35,053 nt of DNA from Clostridia bacterium (lineage in GTDB: Bacteria; Bacillota; Clostridia; Christensenellales; Borkfalkiaceae): NCBI GenBank assembly GCA_017462985.1, contig JAFTQB010000011.1, forward strand, positions 1 to 35,053, given 5' to 3'. Within the stretch, counting starts at the first letter, position 1. Each line of letters starts with the position of its first letter. The position numbers and the translations under genes are program-made. Shown piece after piece: positions 8,230 to 16,113 of the stretch. Under the pieces are notes generated by a model. It made no database searches, was not told the DNA's origin, and worked only from the letters and a program-made list of their open reading frames with translations.

Positions 8230-9291
8230 TCATTTCAATAAATTTTTTATAATCGGATAAATTGCTTGCGCTATGCGATAAAATCCCAAATCGTTGGGAT
8301 GCGTTCCGTCCACCGTACAAGCGTCTTCGTCCTGCACCCCAAGCAATTGTTCCCCGTTTATAAATACAGTATTTCCGTCTCCCGCCTCAATCGTTTTTAC
8401 GTAATTCTTTCGAATAACTTCTCTGCGTTCTGCGCTCTCCGGTTTTCGTTTGTTGAAATTCGTCATAAAAACGATCGGCGTATCGGGTAACGCTTCTCTG
8501 ATCACTTTATAAAAGGGATAATGCGTTTTTTGCAAATGCGCCACGTCGGGAGCATTATAATCGTAATCCATAACGACGATAGAAGAATCGATCGTCGCAA
8601 TGTATTCCGCCACTACTTTCTCACCCTTCGCGCTACCGGAAAATCCCAGATTGATAAAATCCGCGTCAAGCCACCGTTCGATATACGCTTCGTAATCGTT
8701 TCCAGGGCGCGACGCGCATCCCCCTTGCGTGATAGAGCTTCCGTAATATACGATGGGTTTTTTGTGCTTATATTCTTTTGACGGTAAGACCTCGCTTCCC
8801 GCCTCGACAGCAACGAACAGTTCTTTTACGCCCCCATAAAGCGGAAAATATAGCTTGATTTCTTTAACGCCCACAACTTGCGTCAAATCAAATGTCTTGC
8901 TAAATTCAATTTCTTTCTCGTTGACAAACTGCGACCAATCAGGTGAAAGCATTCCCCAAAACTTTCCGTTTACATAAAGGGAGAATCCGTTAGAGGCCGC
9001 TATCGTCATATGCGACATGACGCCGATCAAATTCGGAAAAACGCACTTGAACGACACCGTATCGGAATCGGTGGCAAACGCCAACCTGCCCCCCGCCGTA
9101 TTCGTATTGAGAAATTCGATCCCCTCATTCGTCTGCTTGGCAACAGCAACGGGCATACGGACGAAAGCTTGTTCTGCTTCATCGTAGCTTACGCCATAAA
9201 GCTTAAACGGAAAGGTTTTTACGTCTACCCACACCAGTTCGTCTTTGGCTGTTTGCTGTATAAAATTCTTGTCGATATCGGTTATTTTCAT
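8230..9291 (-). CDS. SGNH/GDSL hydrolase with N-terminal beta-sandwich (SsfX3-like)
   Basis: A 353-residue cytoplasmic carbohydrate-esterase-like protein. Residues 1-170 look like the beta-jelly-roll domain that precedes SGNH domains of the SsfX3-like group. Then come the nucleophile block YYGSSITQGG (Ser186), NLGFSGSAKG (block II, 214-223), a block around MTNFN (277-280) and DGTHPNDLGF with the Asp328/His331 pair. The start ATG overlaps the stop of the upstream oxidoreductase gene by one base (TAATG), indicating translational coupling. This is the third putative deacylase of the locus and belongs to a family different from the other two. A role in removing acetyl groups from an imported sugar fits the context; the substrate is unknown. 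Confidence 0.83.
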   Translation of the reverse strand: MKITDIDKNFIQQTAKDELVWVDVKTFPFKLYGVSYDEAEQAFVRMPVAVAKQTNEGIEFLNTNTAGGRLAFATDSDTVSFKCVFPNLIGVMSHMTIAASNGFSLYVNGKFWGMLSPDWSQFVNEKEIEFSKTFDLTQVVGVKEIKLYFPLYGGVKELFVAVEAGSEVLPSKEYKHKKPIVYYGSSITQGGCASRPGNDYEAYIERWLDADFINLGFSGSAKGEKVVAEYIATIDSSIVVMDYDYNAPDVAHLQKTHYPFYKVIREALPDTPIVFMTNFNKRKPESAERREVIRKNYVKTIEAGDGNTVFINGEQLLGVQDEDACTVDGTHPNDLGFYRIAQAIYPIIKNLLK

Positions 9292-10598
9292 TATTGCAGC
9301 TCATTAATATAAATATTTCTATCTTCCAACCTAGATTTATCCGCCGCATATACGCATAAATGTCCGTTTATAGAATCATCCAGCGACGTACAACTGATCG
9401 ACGGCTCTGCGCCCAACATATAATCGACAAAATCGTGTGTGAGCAATTCATCTCCGCCAAAATGCCCGCCCGATTCGCTTTGATCGTTATTGTTAAAATC
9501 GACGATCCTGACCTTACCTTTATCGATATTATCGCGGTTTTGATCGTCAAACGTTCTGATATAGATCTTTCCGTCGCCGCCCCAACCTTCGATCTCGCCG
9601 TGCGTGCCAAGAATATAAAACGAACGCCCTGCCCGTTGCGCGGAGCAAAGCATGCCATGCGTCGCCGTGGAACCGTTTTCAAACTCGATCATCACGGCTT
9701 GATGATCCACCACGTTTGCATTCGCTTTATAGGCACATTCCCCGTGCGGATTGTAGGTTTTTAATGATTCGATCCGCTCCTCGTTTGAAACTTCATACCA
9801 TTCCTTTCCCGTACATTGCCAAGGATATTGTCCAAGATAATCGTTGCTTTCCAAACACATCATTTTAGCCGAATATTGACAAGTATCTACCAAAGGACAA
9901 TCCACGATACATCTCGTTCCCGCTCCTTTGGGAGCTTTTTCCGGTATAATAAAATTCCGACCGCCAAAACTCGAAACTTTTTTGGGCTTGGTTGCGTTAT
10001 TGAACCAGCAGATCAAATCTATATCGTGGCAACATTTTGCAAGCAACATAGAGGAACCGCATTCTTGTTCGTTGTTCCATTTTCCTCTGATATAGGATAT
10101 ACAGTTATGAGCAACCCCTACGCGTTCCGTCGTTTCAATATGCACCACTTCCCCGATCTCTCCGTTCAAAATGGCTTCTTTAGCCGCCTTATAAAACTCC
10201 GAATACCGCAAAACATGGCAAACCAATACTTTGTTGTGATATTTATCTACAACCTCTTTCAACTTTAACAATTCTTTCGCATTGTTCGTGATGGGCTTTT
10301 CCAACAATAAATCATACCCTTGCTCCAAAAAAGGAATAGACGTTTCAATATGTAAACTATCCATCGTACCGTTGATTACGCAATCGGCTATTTTCCCTAA
10401 TTTGAGAACTTCGTCGATATGCCTGAAACACATATCGTCCGATACGTTAAATTTTATCTTATTTAATTCGAGGATATGCTCGTCGGGATCAACGATAGCC
10501 ACGATCTTAAACCGATTTGAATATCGAACCGCTTCTTCCGCATAATCTCTTGCTCTATGCCCACAGCCCACGATAATCGCCGTAACTTGTTCTTTCAT
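9291..10598 (-). CDS. Gfo/Idh/MocA family oxidoreductase with a four-Cys insertion
   Basis: A 435-residue NAD(P)-dependent oxidoreductase (or NAD-using glycosidase of the GH109/GH179 kind). The start at 10598 has AAGGAG upstream; a further ATG at 10625 lacks a site. The Rossmann motif GCGHRA is at 11-16, EKP with the expected catalytic-region Lys at 100-102, and the HDID block at 191-194. An insertion at 225-250 has four cysteines (230, 234, 240, 248; C-x3-C-x5-C-x7-C) suggesting a bound metal or structural site, plus the pair Cys189-Cys190. It is the first gene of an operon controlled by operator B and is coupled to the SGNH esterase. Oxidation of a sugar or of an intermediate in oxidative glycoside cleavage is plausible; which one cannot be read. 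Confidence 0.85.
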   Translation of the reverse strand: MKEQVTAIIVGCGHRARDYAEEAVRYSNRFKIVAIVDPDEHILELNKIKFNVSDDMCFRHIDEVLKLGKIADCVINGTMDSLHIETSIPFLEQGYDLLLEKPITNNAKELLKLKEVVDKYHNKVLVCHVLRYSEFYKAAKEAILNGEIGEVVHIETTERVGVAHNCISYIRGKWNNEQECGSSMLLAKCCHDIDLICWFNNATKPKKVSSFGGRNFIIPEKAPKGAGTRCIVDCPLVDTCQYSAKMMCLESNDYLGQYPWQCTGKEWYEVSNEERIESLKTYNPHGECAYKANANVVDHQAVMIEFENGSTATHGMLCSAQRAGRSFYILGTHGEIEGWGGDGKIYIRTFDDQNRDNIDKGKVRIVDFNNNDQSESGGHFGGDELLTHDFVDYMLGAEPSISCTSLDDSINGHLCVYAADKSRLEDRNIYINELQ

Positions 10599-10671
10599 AA
10601 TTTCTCCTTGTATGACCGCTTTCAATCGTCTGATATTAGGTCGTCACTGTATTAAAAATTTTAGTATAAAT

Positions 10672-10700
10672 AATATACCATTAAAAATTTAAAATGTAAA
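10672..10700 (-). promoter_or_regulatory. Promoter of the oxidoreductase-esterase operon
   Basis: Minus-strand -35 box TTTACA (10695-10700), 17-bp spacer, -10 box TATATT (10672-10677). The transcript would have a leader of about 65 bases before the start codon at 10598. The -35 box abuts operator B in the same way as at the other two regulated promoters. Confidence 0.72.
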
Positions 10701-10734
10701 TTGCTAATTTGATATAATCCATTGCATTTTTTGC
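10700..10734 (-). promoter_or_regulatory. Operator B: two half-sites, 21-bp spacing
   Basis: Minus-strand half-sites GCAAAAAATGCAAT (10721-10734) and ATCAAATTAGCAAT (10700-10713), offset by 21 bp, with the proximal one sharing its last base with the -35 box. The site lies between the oxidoreductase operon and the regulator gene, 30 bp upstream of the regulator's own -35 box, so autoregulation is also possible. Confidence 0.75.
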
Positions 10735-10763
10735 ACCAAATTTGTTTTATCTTAAAAATTTTA

Positions 10764-10793
10764 TTGCCATTTATCAAAACAATGTGTTATAAT
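10764..10793 (+). promoter_or_regulatory. Promoter of the AraC-family regulator gene
   Basis: -35 box TTGCCA (10764-10769), 18-bp spacer and perfect -10 box TATAAT (10788-10793). A start site seven bases after the -10 box falls on 10800, the A of the probable start codon, which predicts a leaderless mRNA. Confidence 0.7.
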
Positions 10794-10799
10794 GTAGCC

Positions 10800-11636
10800 A
10801 TGATTGCTTTACACAGAGATACTTTTCAATTCGAACATAAAACTTCATATGGTCCGATTAAAGAGCATTATATCAATCATATGCATCTTGAATGGCAACT
10901 GCTTTACTTGGTCGATGGTCGTACAAGTTTTTTCTTAAACAATGCCACGTACCAACTGCAAGAAGGCGACTTAATTTTGATACACCCGCTTTTTTTTCAC
11001 TTTGCAACGCCTGAAGAAGACTTGGTTTACGAAAGAATCGTCATTAACTTTCCAGAAGAAATAATTCCGCCTGTTTTATTGGCGCAATTAAAAAACTTGC
11101 CGAGTTTTTTCCGTTTACCCGACGATTCTCCCATAAAAACGTTGCTTCTCTATTCCTCGGATATCGTAAAAAATTACAGTAGCGACGATGCATATTTTGC
11201 AATCACCAATATCCTTAACACTATCCTTTTAAATTTAAAATATCATCAAAAGAATTCCGAGTATTCTTTAGAACCAATTGTTACGAATATCTTGTTGAAA
11301 AACATACTTGATTATATCGATAACAATTTGGTGGCATGTTCCAACTTGGAAAATATCACAAAACATTTTTATATTTCCACCTCTTGGCTCGCGCACACCT
11401 TCAAAAAATATTTGAATATTACTCCAAAACAATATATAAATTATAAAAAAATTTTATATTCACAAAAATTGATCAGTACCGGAACGCACCCTTCAATCGC
11501 TTGCTTAAAGGTAGGCTTTAACGATTATTCCACGTTCTACAGGCTTTATAAAAAATTTTTAAAAACAAGTCCTCAAGAAGAATACAAGAATCGCGGCAAT
11601 AATACTCTTCCCCCTTCTAAATCGAAAGCGGATTAA
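10800..11636 (+). CDS. AraC-family transcriptional regulator of the carbohydrate locus
   Basis: A 278-residue regulator. Residues about 5-100 form a cupin-like sensing domain (HMHLEWQLLYLVDGRTSFFL; YQLQEGDLILIHPLFFHF). The C-terminal 95 residues are the double helix-turn-helix AraC domain (YIDNNLVACSNLENITKHFY; STSWLAHTFKKYLNITPKQY; CLKVGFNDYSTFYRLYKKFL). The frame is open further upstream, but that part covers operator B and the promoter, so ATG 10800 is the best start; it has no Shine-Dalgarno sequence and coincides with the predicted transcription start. An in-frame ATG at 10782 lies between the -35 and -10 boxes. It probably binds operators A, B and C, sensing a sugar released from the imported glycan. 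Confidence 0.88.
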   Translation: MIALHRDTFQFEHKTSYGPIKEHYINHMHLEWQLLYLVDGRTSFFLNNATYQLQEGDLILIHPLFFHFATPEEDLVYERIVINFPEEIIPPVLLAQLKNLPSFFRLPDDSPIKTLLLYSSDIVKNYSSDDAYFAITNILNTILLNLKYHQKNSEYSLEPIVTNILLKNILDYIDNNLVACSNLENITKHFYISTSWLAHTFKKYLNITPKQYINYKKILYSQKLISTGTHPSIACLKVGFNDYSTFYRLYKKFLKTSPQEEYKNRGNNTLPPSKSKAD

Positions 11637-11637
11637 T

Positions 11638-11664
11638 AAAACGTGGCTCGAAGCCACGTTTTTT
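11638..11664 (+). terminator. Terminator of the regulator gene
   Basis: AAAACGTGGCT (11638-11648), loop CGA and AGCCACGTTTT (11652-11662) form an 11-bp stem ending in a run of T. It insulates the regulator from operator C just downstream. Confidence 0.9.
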
Positions 11665-11704
11665 GTTTCGCCGAAAAAACAAAATCCGCTATGCTTTTCG
11701 TAAT

Positions 11705-11739
11705 GCCAAAAACGCAATATTTTTTGCAGTATTAGCAAT
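11705..11739 (+). promoter_or_regulatory. Operator C: two half-sites, 21-bp spacing
   Basis: Plus-strand half-sites GCCAAAAACGCAAT (11705-11718) and GCAGTATTAGCAAT (11726-11739), offset by 21 bp, again ending on the first base of the -35 box. Its similarity to sites A and B extends past the half-sites, into the -35 box and the next bases (TTTACTTTTC in A and C). Confidence 0.77.
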
Positions 11740-11767
11740 TTACTTTTCTATCATTTTGGATTAAAAT
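11739..11767 (+). promoter_or_regulatory. Promoter of the beta-helix lipoprotein operon
   Basis: -35 box TTTACT (11739-11744), 17-bp spacer, -10 box TAAAAT (11762-11767), about 35 bases upstream of the lipoprotein ribosome binding site. Confidence 0.72.
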
Positions 11768-11808
11768 ATATGTATTATGACTAATATCAACTATTTTTGG
11801 AGAAACTC

Positions 11809-12801
11809 ATGAAAAAGTTTAAGACAGTTCTGATTGCATTGTCGGTAGCTATCGCAAGCGTCCCCGCGTTTGCAGCTTGTGAAGATACGTCCAACGGCGA
11901 AAAAGACTCTCCTGCGCATATATGTGATTTTTCTTCCGACGTTATCTATAAAGAACGGAATGATCAATTTTACATAGGCTATCCTTGTAAAATCTGCGAA
12001 GAAATGAATACCGTAACAGACGTTTTAGACGTCAATTACGTAATCAAAACCACCGACTATAATCTCAATCAAATCCTTTCTAACGTAAAAAGCGGAGACG
12101 TCGTCGTATTTAAAAGCGGTAGGCATACGTCCGACCTTTCCCTCCCTCTCGACGGAGTAACGATTTTAGGAGAAACGGGTACTATTTTATATGGACTGAA
12201 TACGGGAAATTTAACGAACGTAACGATAGAGAATATCGAATTTGAATCTTCCACAACGCTCAATAACAATATCGACGGGCTGATCTACAAAAATTGTAAA
12301 TTCAGTTACGGCGTCTTTTCCGAAGCAACAATTAAAAATGTAACTTTTGATTCTTGTGTATTCAAAGACCTAACCTCCCCGAAGGAAACAGCTATTCGAT
12401 TAACTGACTATGAAAATCTGACCGTAAAAGATTGCGTATTCGATAACGTTGCCTATAACGCGTTACAGGTCGGCTTAAATTGCAGCGGAAACTTATTGAT
12501 CTCGGGAAATACGTTTCGGAACATCAAAAGCCGCATACTATATTTGATCAGCGTTGCGCAGCTTTCTTCGTGTTCGATAATTGATAATGTTTTTTACGAT
12601 CATCACTCCAATTATATTGAGGATGAAAGCTACGATGAAACCGGTTGTAAAAAAAATAGCGGCGTATATATCCACACCAAATCCCCGTCGGGCGTTTTAA
12701 ACGTCGGCGTAAATACATGGGAAAATATTCCTTTAGACGATTTAAAATACATTGCTCCTATTGCCGAATACGATCCCACTCAACAGTTATCTATTATTTA
12801 A
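11809..12801 (+). CDS. Surface lipoprotein with parallel beta-helix fold
   Basis: A 330-residue exported protein. The start ATG at 11809 follows TTTGGAG; an upstream in-frame TTG would overlap that site and is rejected. A signal peptide (1-20) ends in a lipobox with Cys24 (AFAAC), so the protein is lipid-anchored. After a short region with two CxxC-like elements (YPCKICEE) come repeated beta-strand coils with NVTIENIEFE, LIYKNCKFSY, NVTFDSCVFKD, NLTVKDCVFDN and LLISGNTFRN turns, typical of pectate-lyase-like right-handed beta-helices. No catalytic signature is recognised, so it could be a lyase, a glycosidase or a glycan-binding protein. It is first in an operon with the DMT transporter and carries operator C. 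Confidence 0.75.
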   Translation: MKKFKTVLIALSVAIASVPAFAACEDTSNGEKDSPAHICDFSSDVIYKERNDQFYIGYPCKICEEMNTVTDVLDVNYVIKTTDYNLNQILSNVKSGDVVVFKSGRHTSDLSLPLDGVTILGETGTILYGLNTGNLTNVTIENIEFESSTTLNNNIDGLIYKNCKFSYGVFSEATIKNVTFDSCVFKDLTSPKETAIRLTDYENLTVKDCVFDNVAYNALQVGLNCSGNLLISGNTFRNIKSRILYLISVAQLSSCSIIDNVFYDHHSNYIEDESYDETGCKKNSGVYIHTKSPSGVLNVGVNTWENIPLDDLKYIAPIAEYDPTQQLSII

Positions 12802-12814
12802 AAATATAATAATT

Positions 12815-13705
12815 ATGATATGGTATCTCTTAATGTTTGGATTACTGTTCGTAAGAACGGCTCAAACGATTGTTTGTAAAATATATAACGAACGGGCAAA
12901 CGAAATCAAATGCGCTTCCGCTCTTTTCAATTTTATCCTATCCGTTGCGGCACTGGTCGGTTGGGGTATTCTTTACGGACTGACGTTTTCTTTTGAAAGC
13001 TCGGTATTTTGGTATGCCCTTTTATATGGCTTCTTATATTTTTTGGGGACGATCGGATTTATGTACGCTTTGGATCACGGGCCATTGTTTTTATCCAACC
13101 TCTTTGTAAGTCTATCCTCTATCGGTACTGTAATTTGGGGATTCATATTTTGGGAAGAGAAAATAAATTTTGTCGTAATCAGTGCTTTACTCCTCGTCGT
13201 TTTATCCGTATTTTGTTGTCTGTATCAAAAAACCGATAACAAAAAAACAACCTTTTCATGGAAATGGCTGTTTTACGTCCTTTTGGCGTTTATCGGAAAC
13301 GTCGGCTTAAGCGTATTGACAAAAGAACAACAGCTACGATATAACGGTCAACACGGTACGATGATGATGTTTTTCGGTATGATCATCGTAGCGCTCATTT
13401 GCGGATTTATGTTTTTCAAAGAGAAAAAACAATATCAAGACGACCGCGTTAAAGTGAACAAAACAGCAAAAAAACAAGGCGTCTTTCCGTTGCTTGCAGG
13501 CGCTTGTAACTTCCTTTATAATTTTGTCGTACTGGTCTTGGTGACAACGGAAATTTCTAGCAATCTTTTATTTCCGTTCCTCGGAGTCGGTACGCTCATT
13601 ATGGTCACGTTGTCCTCAAGGATACTCTTCAAAGAAAAAATAACGGTTTTGCAATGGATCGGGATCGTTGCGGGAATCACTGCAGTATTCTTATTGGCTT
13701 TATAA
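12815..13705 (+). CDS. DMT superfamily (EamA-like) transporter
   Basis: A 296-residue integral membrane protein of about ten hydrophobic segments arranged as two similar halves, as in EamA/drug-metabolite transporters. The second half ends with FPFLGVGTLIMVTLSSRILF, KEKITVLQWIGIVAGITAVF, typical of the conserved C-terminal helix pair with its (F/L)KE(K)-(I/L) signature; the first half has the matching WEEKINFVVISALLLVV. A basic loop at about 220-235 separates the halves. The start ATG lies 13 bp after the lipoprotein stop and has no clear ribosome site, suggesting translational coupling. Likely role is export or import of a small metabolite or sugar of the same pathway; the substrate is unknown. 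Confidence 0.82.
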   Translation: MIWYLLMFGLLFVRTAQTIVCKIYNERANEIKCASALFNFILSVAALVGWGILYGLTFSFESSVFWYALLYGFLYFLGTIGFMYALDHGPLFLSNLFVSLSSIGTVIWGFIFWEEKINFVVISALLLVVLSVFCCLYQKTDNKKTTFSWKWLFYVLLAFIGNVGLSVLTKEQQLRYNGQHGTMMMFFGMIIVALICGFMFFKEKKQYQDDRVKVNKTAKKQGVFPLLAGACNFLYNFVVLVLVTTEISSNLLFPFLGVGTLIMVTLSSRILFKEKITVLQWIGIVAGITAVFLLAL

Positions 13706-13909
13706 ATCGGTAACGAAAATTGAACTTTCCCAAAAAACACTTTCAAACATTTCTCTGTTTATTGAAAAAATATACCTTGCAGAATTTGCTAGCACTCCAT
13801 CATTAATCAGGGCTTTTTCTTTTACGATAATTTAGTAAAGGAACCTACTTATAGTGCAAACGGAAAATTTGCAGGGTTTGAGAAAATACGAGTTAGAATT
13901 AAGATTTAA

Positions 13910-14086
13910 CAAACGGCTATTTATTCCACGTTCCTCTTGGCAACGAGCCTCTGCGAGCGTGAGTTAAAGGCTTAAGAAAGCCAACCAACTCGCCCTTGCA
14001 GGGCTTATTTTTTACCTTTTGGCAATTCAGCCTACCACGCTCGCCCTCATTGTCAAGTGGCTTTCGACTGCATAAACCGCCGTTTG
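13910..14086. repeat. Nested inverted-repeat element, candidate structured RNA
   Basis: This 177-base stretch has a set of nested complementary segments: CAAACGG (13910-13916) with CCGTTTG (14080-14086); TTTAT (13920-13924) with ATAAA (14072-14076); CCAC (13926-13929) with GTGG (14057-14060); GCGAGCGTG (13953-13961) with CACGCTCGC (14036-14044); AGGCT (13968-13972) with AGCCT (14029-14033); GCCAA (13980-13984) with TTGGC (14019-14023); GCCCT (13992-13996) with AGGGC (14000-14004). Together they give a long, interrupted stem with a terminal hairpin. It is locally GC-richer than its flanks. It could be a non-coding RNA on either strand, or a small palindromic mobile element. A 62-codon minus-strand frame crosses it but looks like chance. 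The bases 13706-13909 before it show no gene I can support. Confidence 0.5.
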
Positions 14087-14097
14087 CTTTTACAATA

Positions 14098-14143
14098 AAA
14101 AACAACCCAAATCAAACAACTTTTTGAATGTTCGATTTAGGTT
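14098..14143 (-). terminator. Terminator downstream of tRNA-Arg
   Basis: On the minus strand a 15-bp stem with two G-U pairs (14129-14143 with 14104-14118) closes a 10-base loop and is followed by GTTTTTT. It lies six bases past the encoded CCA end of the tRNA. Confidence 0.88.
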
Positions 14144-14148
14144 GAAGT

Positions 14149-14223
14149 TGGCGTCCCCACAGGGAATCGAACCCCGAACTAGCCCTTAGGAGGGGCTTAT
14201 TATATCCGTTTAACTATGAGGAC
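14149..14223 (-). tRNA. tRNA-Arg (anticodon CCT), CCA encoded
   Basis: A complete cloverleaf reads on the minus strand. The acceptor GTCCTCA pairs with TGGGGAC, the D stem GTTA with TAAT, and the anticodon stem AGCCC with GGGCT around the loop CTCCTAA (anticodon CCT). The T stem CGGGG/CCCTG encloses TTCGATT. The discriminator base is G and CCA is encoded (14149-14151). It decodes AGG. Transcription probably comes from the promoter at 14484-14512, through the damaged tRNA copy upstream. Confidence 0.93.
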
Positions 14224-14383
14224 ATAACGCCGTTTTTCTATTAAATTTTAGTGTACGTTTTGAAAGTTAGTCGTCAATGCAAATTATTGAAAAACTATAC
14301 TCGTTTTTTCATACCCCTTAAAAATGCTCTTTTTAGGGTGTTTTGGGGTAAAAACACACATTTTTCCATTTCGTTCTGGATAT

Positions 14384-14430
14384 AGCGTTCCCTTAGGAGG
14401 ATGCTGTTATATCCATTTAACTACGGAAGC
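14384..14430 (-). pseudogene. Truncated tRNA-Arg(CCT)-like copy, 3' half missing
   Basis: The minus strand from 14430 reads as the 5' half of a second tRNA-Arg: acceptor arm GCTTCCG, TA, D arm GTTAAATGGATATAAC, then AGCATC and the anticodon loop CTCCTAA. After CTCCTAAGG the match to a tRNA ends. GATGC, needed to close the anticodon stem, is missing, and there is no T arm or CGGAAGC acceptor strand. The intact tRNA-Arg lies about 160 bases downstream on the same strand but has a different acceptor stem, so this is not a simple duplicate of it. Confidence 0.65.
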
Positions 14431-14483
14431 ATATTTTTTATCGATATAAGATAAACTTATAGTTCTTATAACTTAGCCTTTTT

Positions 14484-14512
14484 ATTATACACCCTTTTGT
14501 AGAAAAAAGCAA
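14484..14512 (-). promoter_or_regulatory. Promoter for the tRNA-Arg region
   Basis: Minus-strand -35 box TTGCTT (14507-14512), 17-bp spacer, perfect -10 box TATAAT (14484-14489). It would start transcription about 45 bases upstream of the truncated tRNA copy. Confidence 0.75.
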
Positions 14513-14552
14513 TTATTTTTAAAACTTTTTCTTATTTTTCTTTTTCAAATAG

Positions 14553-14581
14553 TTGCTTTTCCTCAAAAAAAATGCTATCAT
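14553..14581 (+). promoter_or_regulatory. Promoter of gdhA
   Basis: -35 box TTGCTT (14553-14558), 17-bp spacer, -10 box TATCAT (14576-14581), about 75 bases upstream of the gdhA start. The 50-odd bases between it and the divergent tRNA promoter are AT-rich without further recognisable sites. Confidence 0.65.
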
Positions 14582-14621
14582 ACTAACGTATCAAGAAATT
14601 CGATACATTTTATATATTTAA

Positions 14622-15995
<1,374 letters not shown>

Positions 15996-16028
15996 ACAAG
16001 CGTTTTCAATTCCTTATATCCTTTAAGC

Positions 16029-16067
16029 AAAGACTCCCGAGGCGGAAAAGCTTCGGGAGTCTTTTTT
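16029..16067 (+). terminator. Terminator of gdhA, shared by converging operons
   Basis: AAAGACTCCCGA (16029-16040) pairs with TCGGGAGTCTTT (16053-16064), extended inward by GGC/GCT, and ends in T6. The leftward operon ends at 16114, and the A-rich left side gives a weaker T-tract in that direction, so it may work both ways. Confidence 0.92.
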
Positions 16068-16113
16068 GTCTTTTTCACTGGGGCAGGTACGCGTTGAACG
16101 CGCACTTATCGCC

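Noticed and set aside
10722-10799. Upstream extension of the AraC-family regulator (26 residues)
   Set aside because: It would be translated from operator and promoter DNA and adds a hydrophobic stretch foreign to the family.
13793-13909. A 38-codon plus-strand open stretch ending just before the palindromic element, with protein-like composition
   Set aside because: No start codon or ribosome site, and stops lie directly upstream in the same frame. It could be a gene remnant but cannot be supported.
13917-14105. A 62-codon minus-strand frame crossing the palindromic element
   Set aside because: It has no ribosome site, spans the tRNA terminator region and is explained by the inverted repeats; the nested complementarity favours RNA structure over coding.
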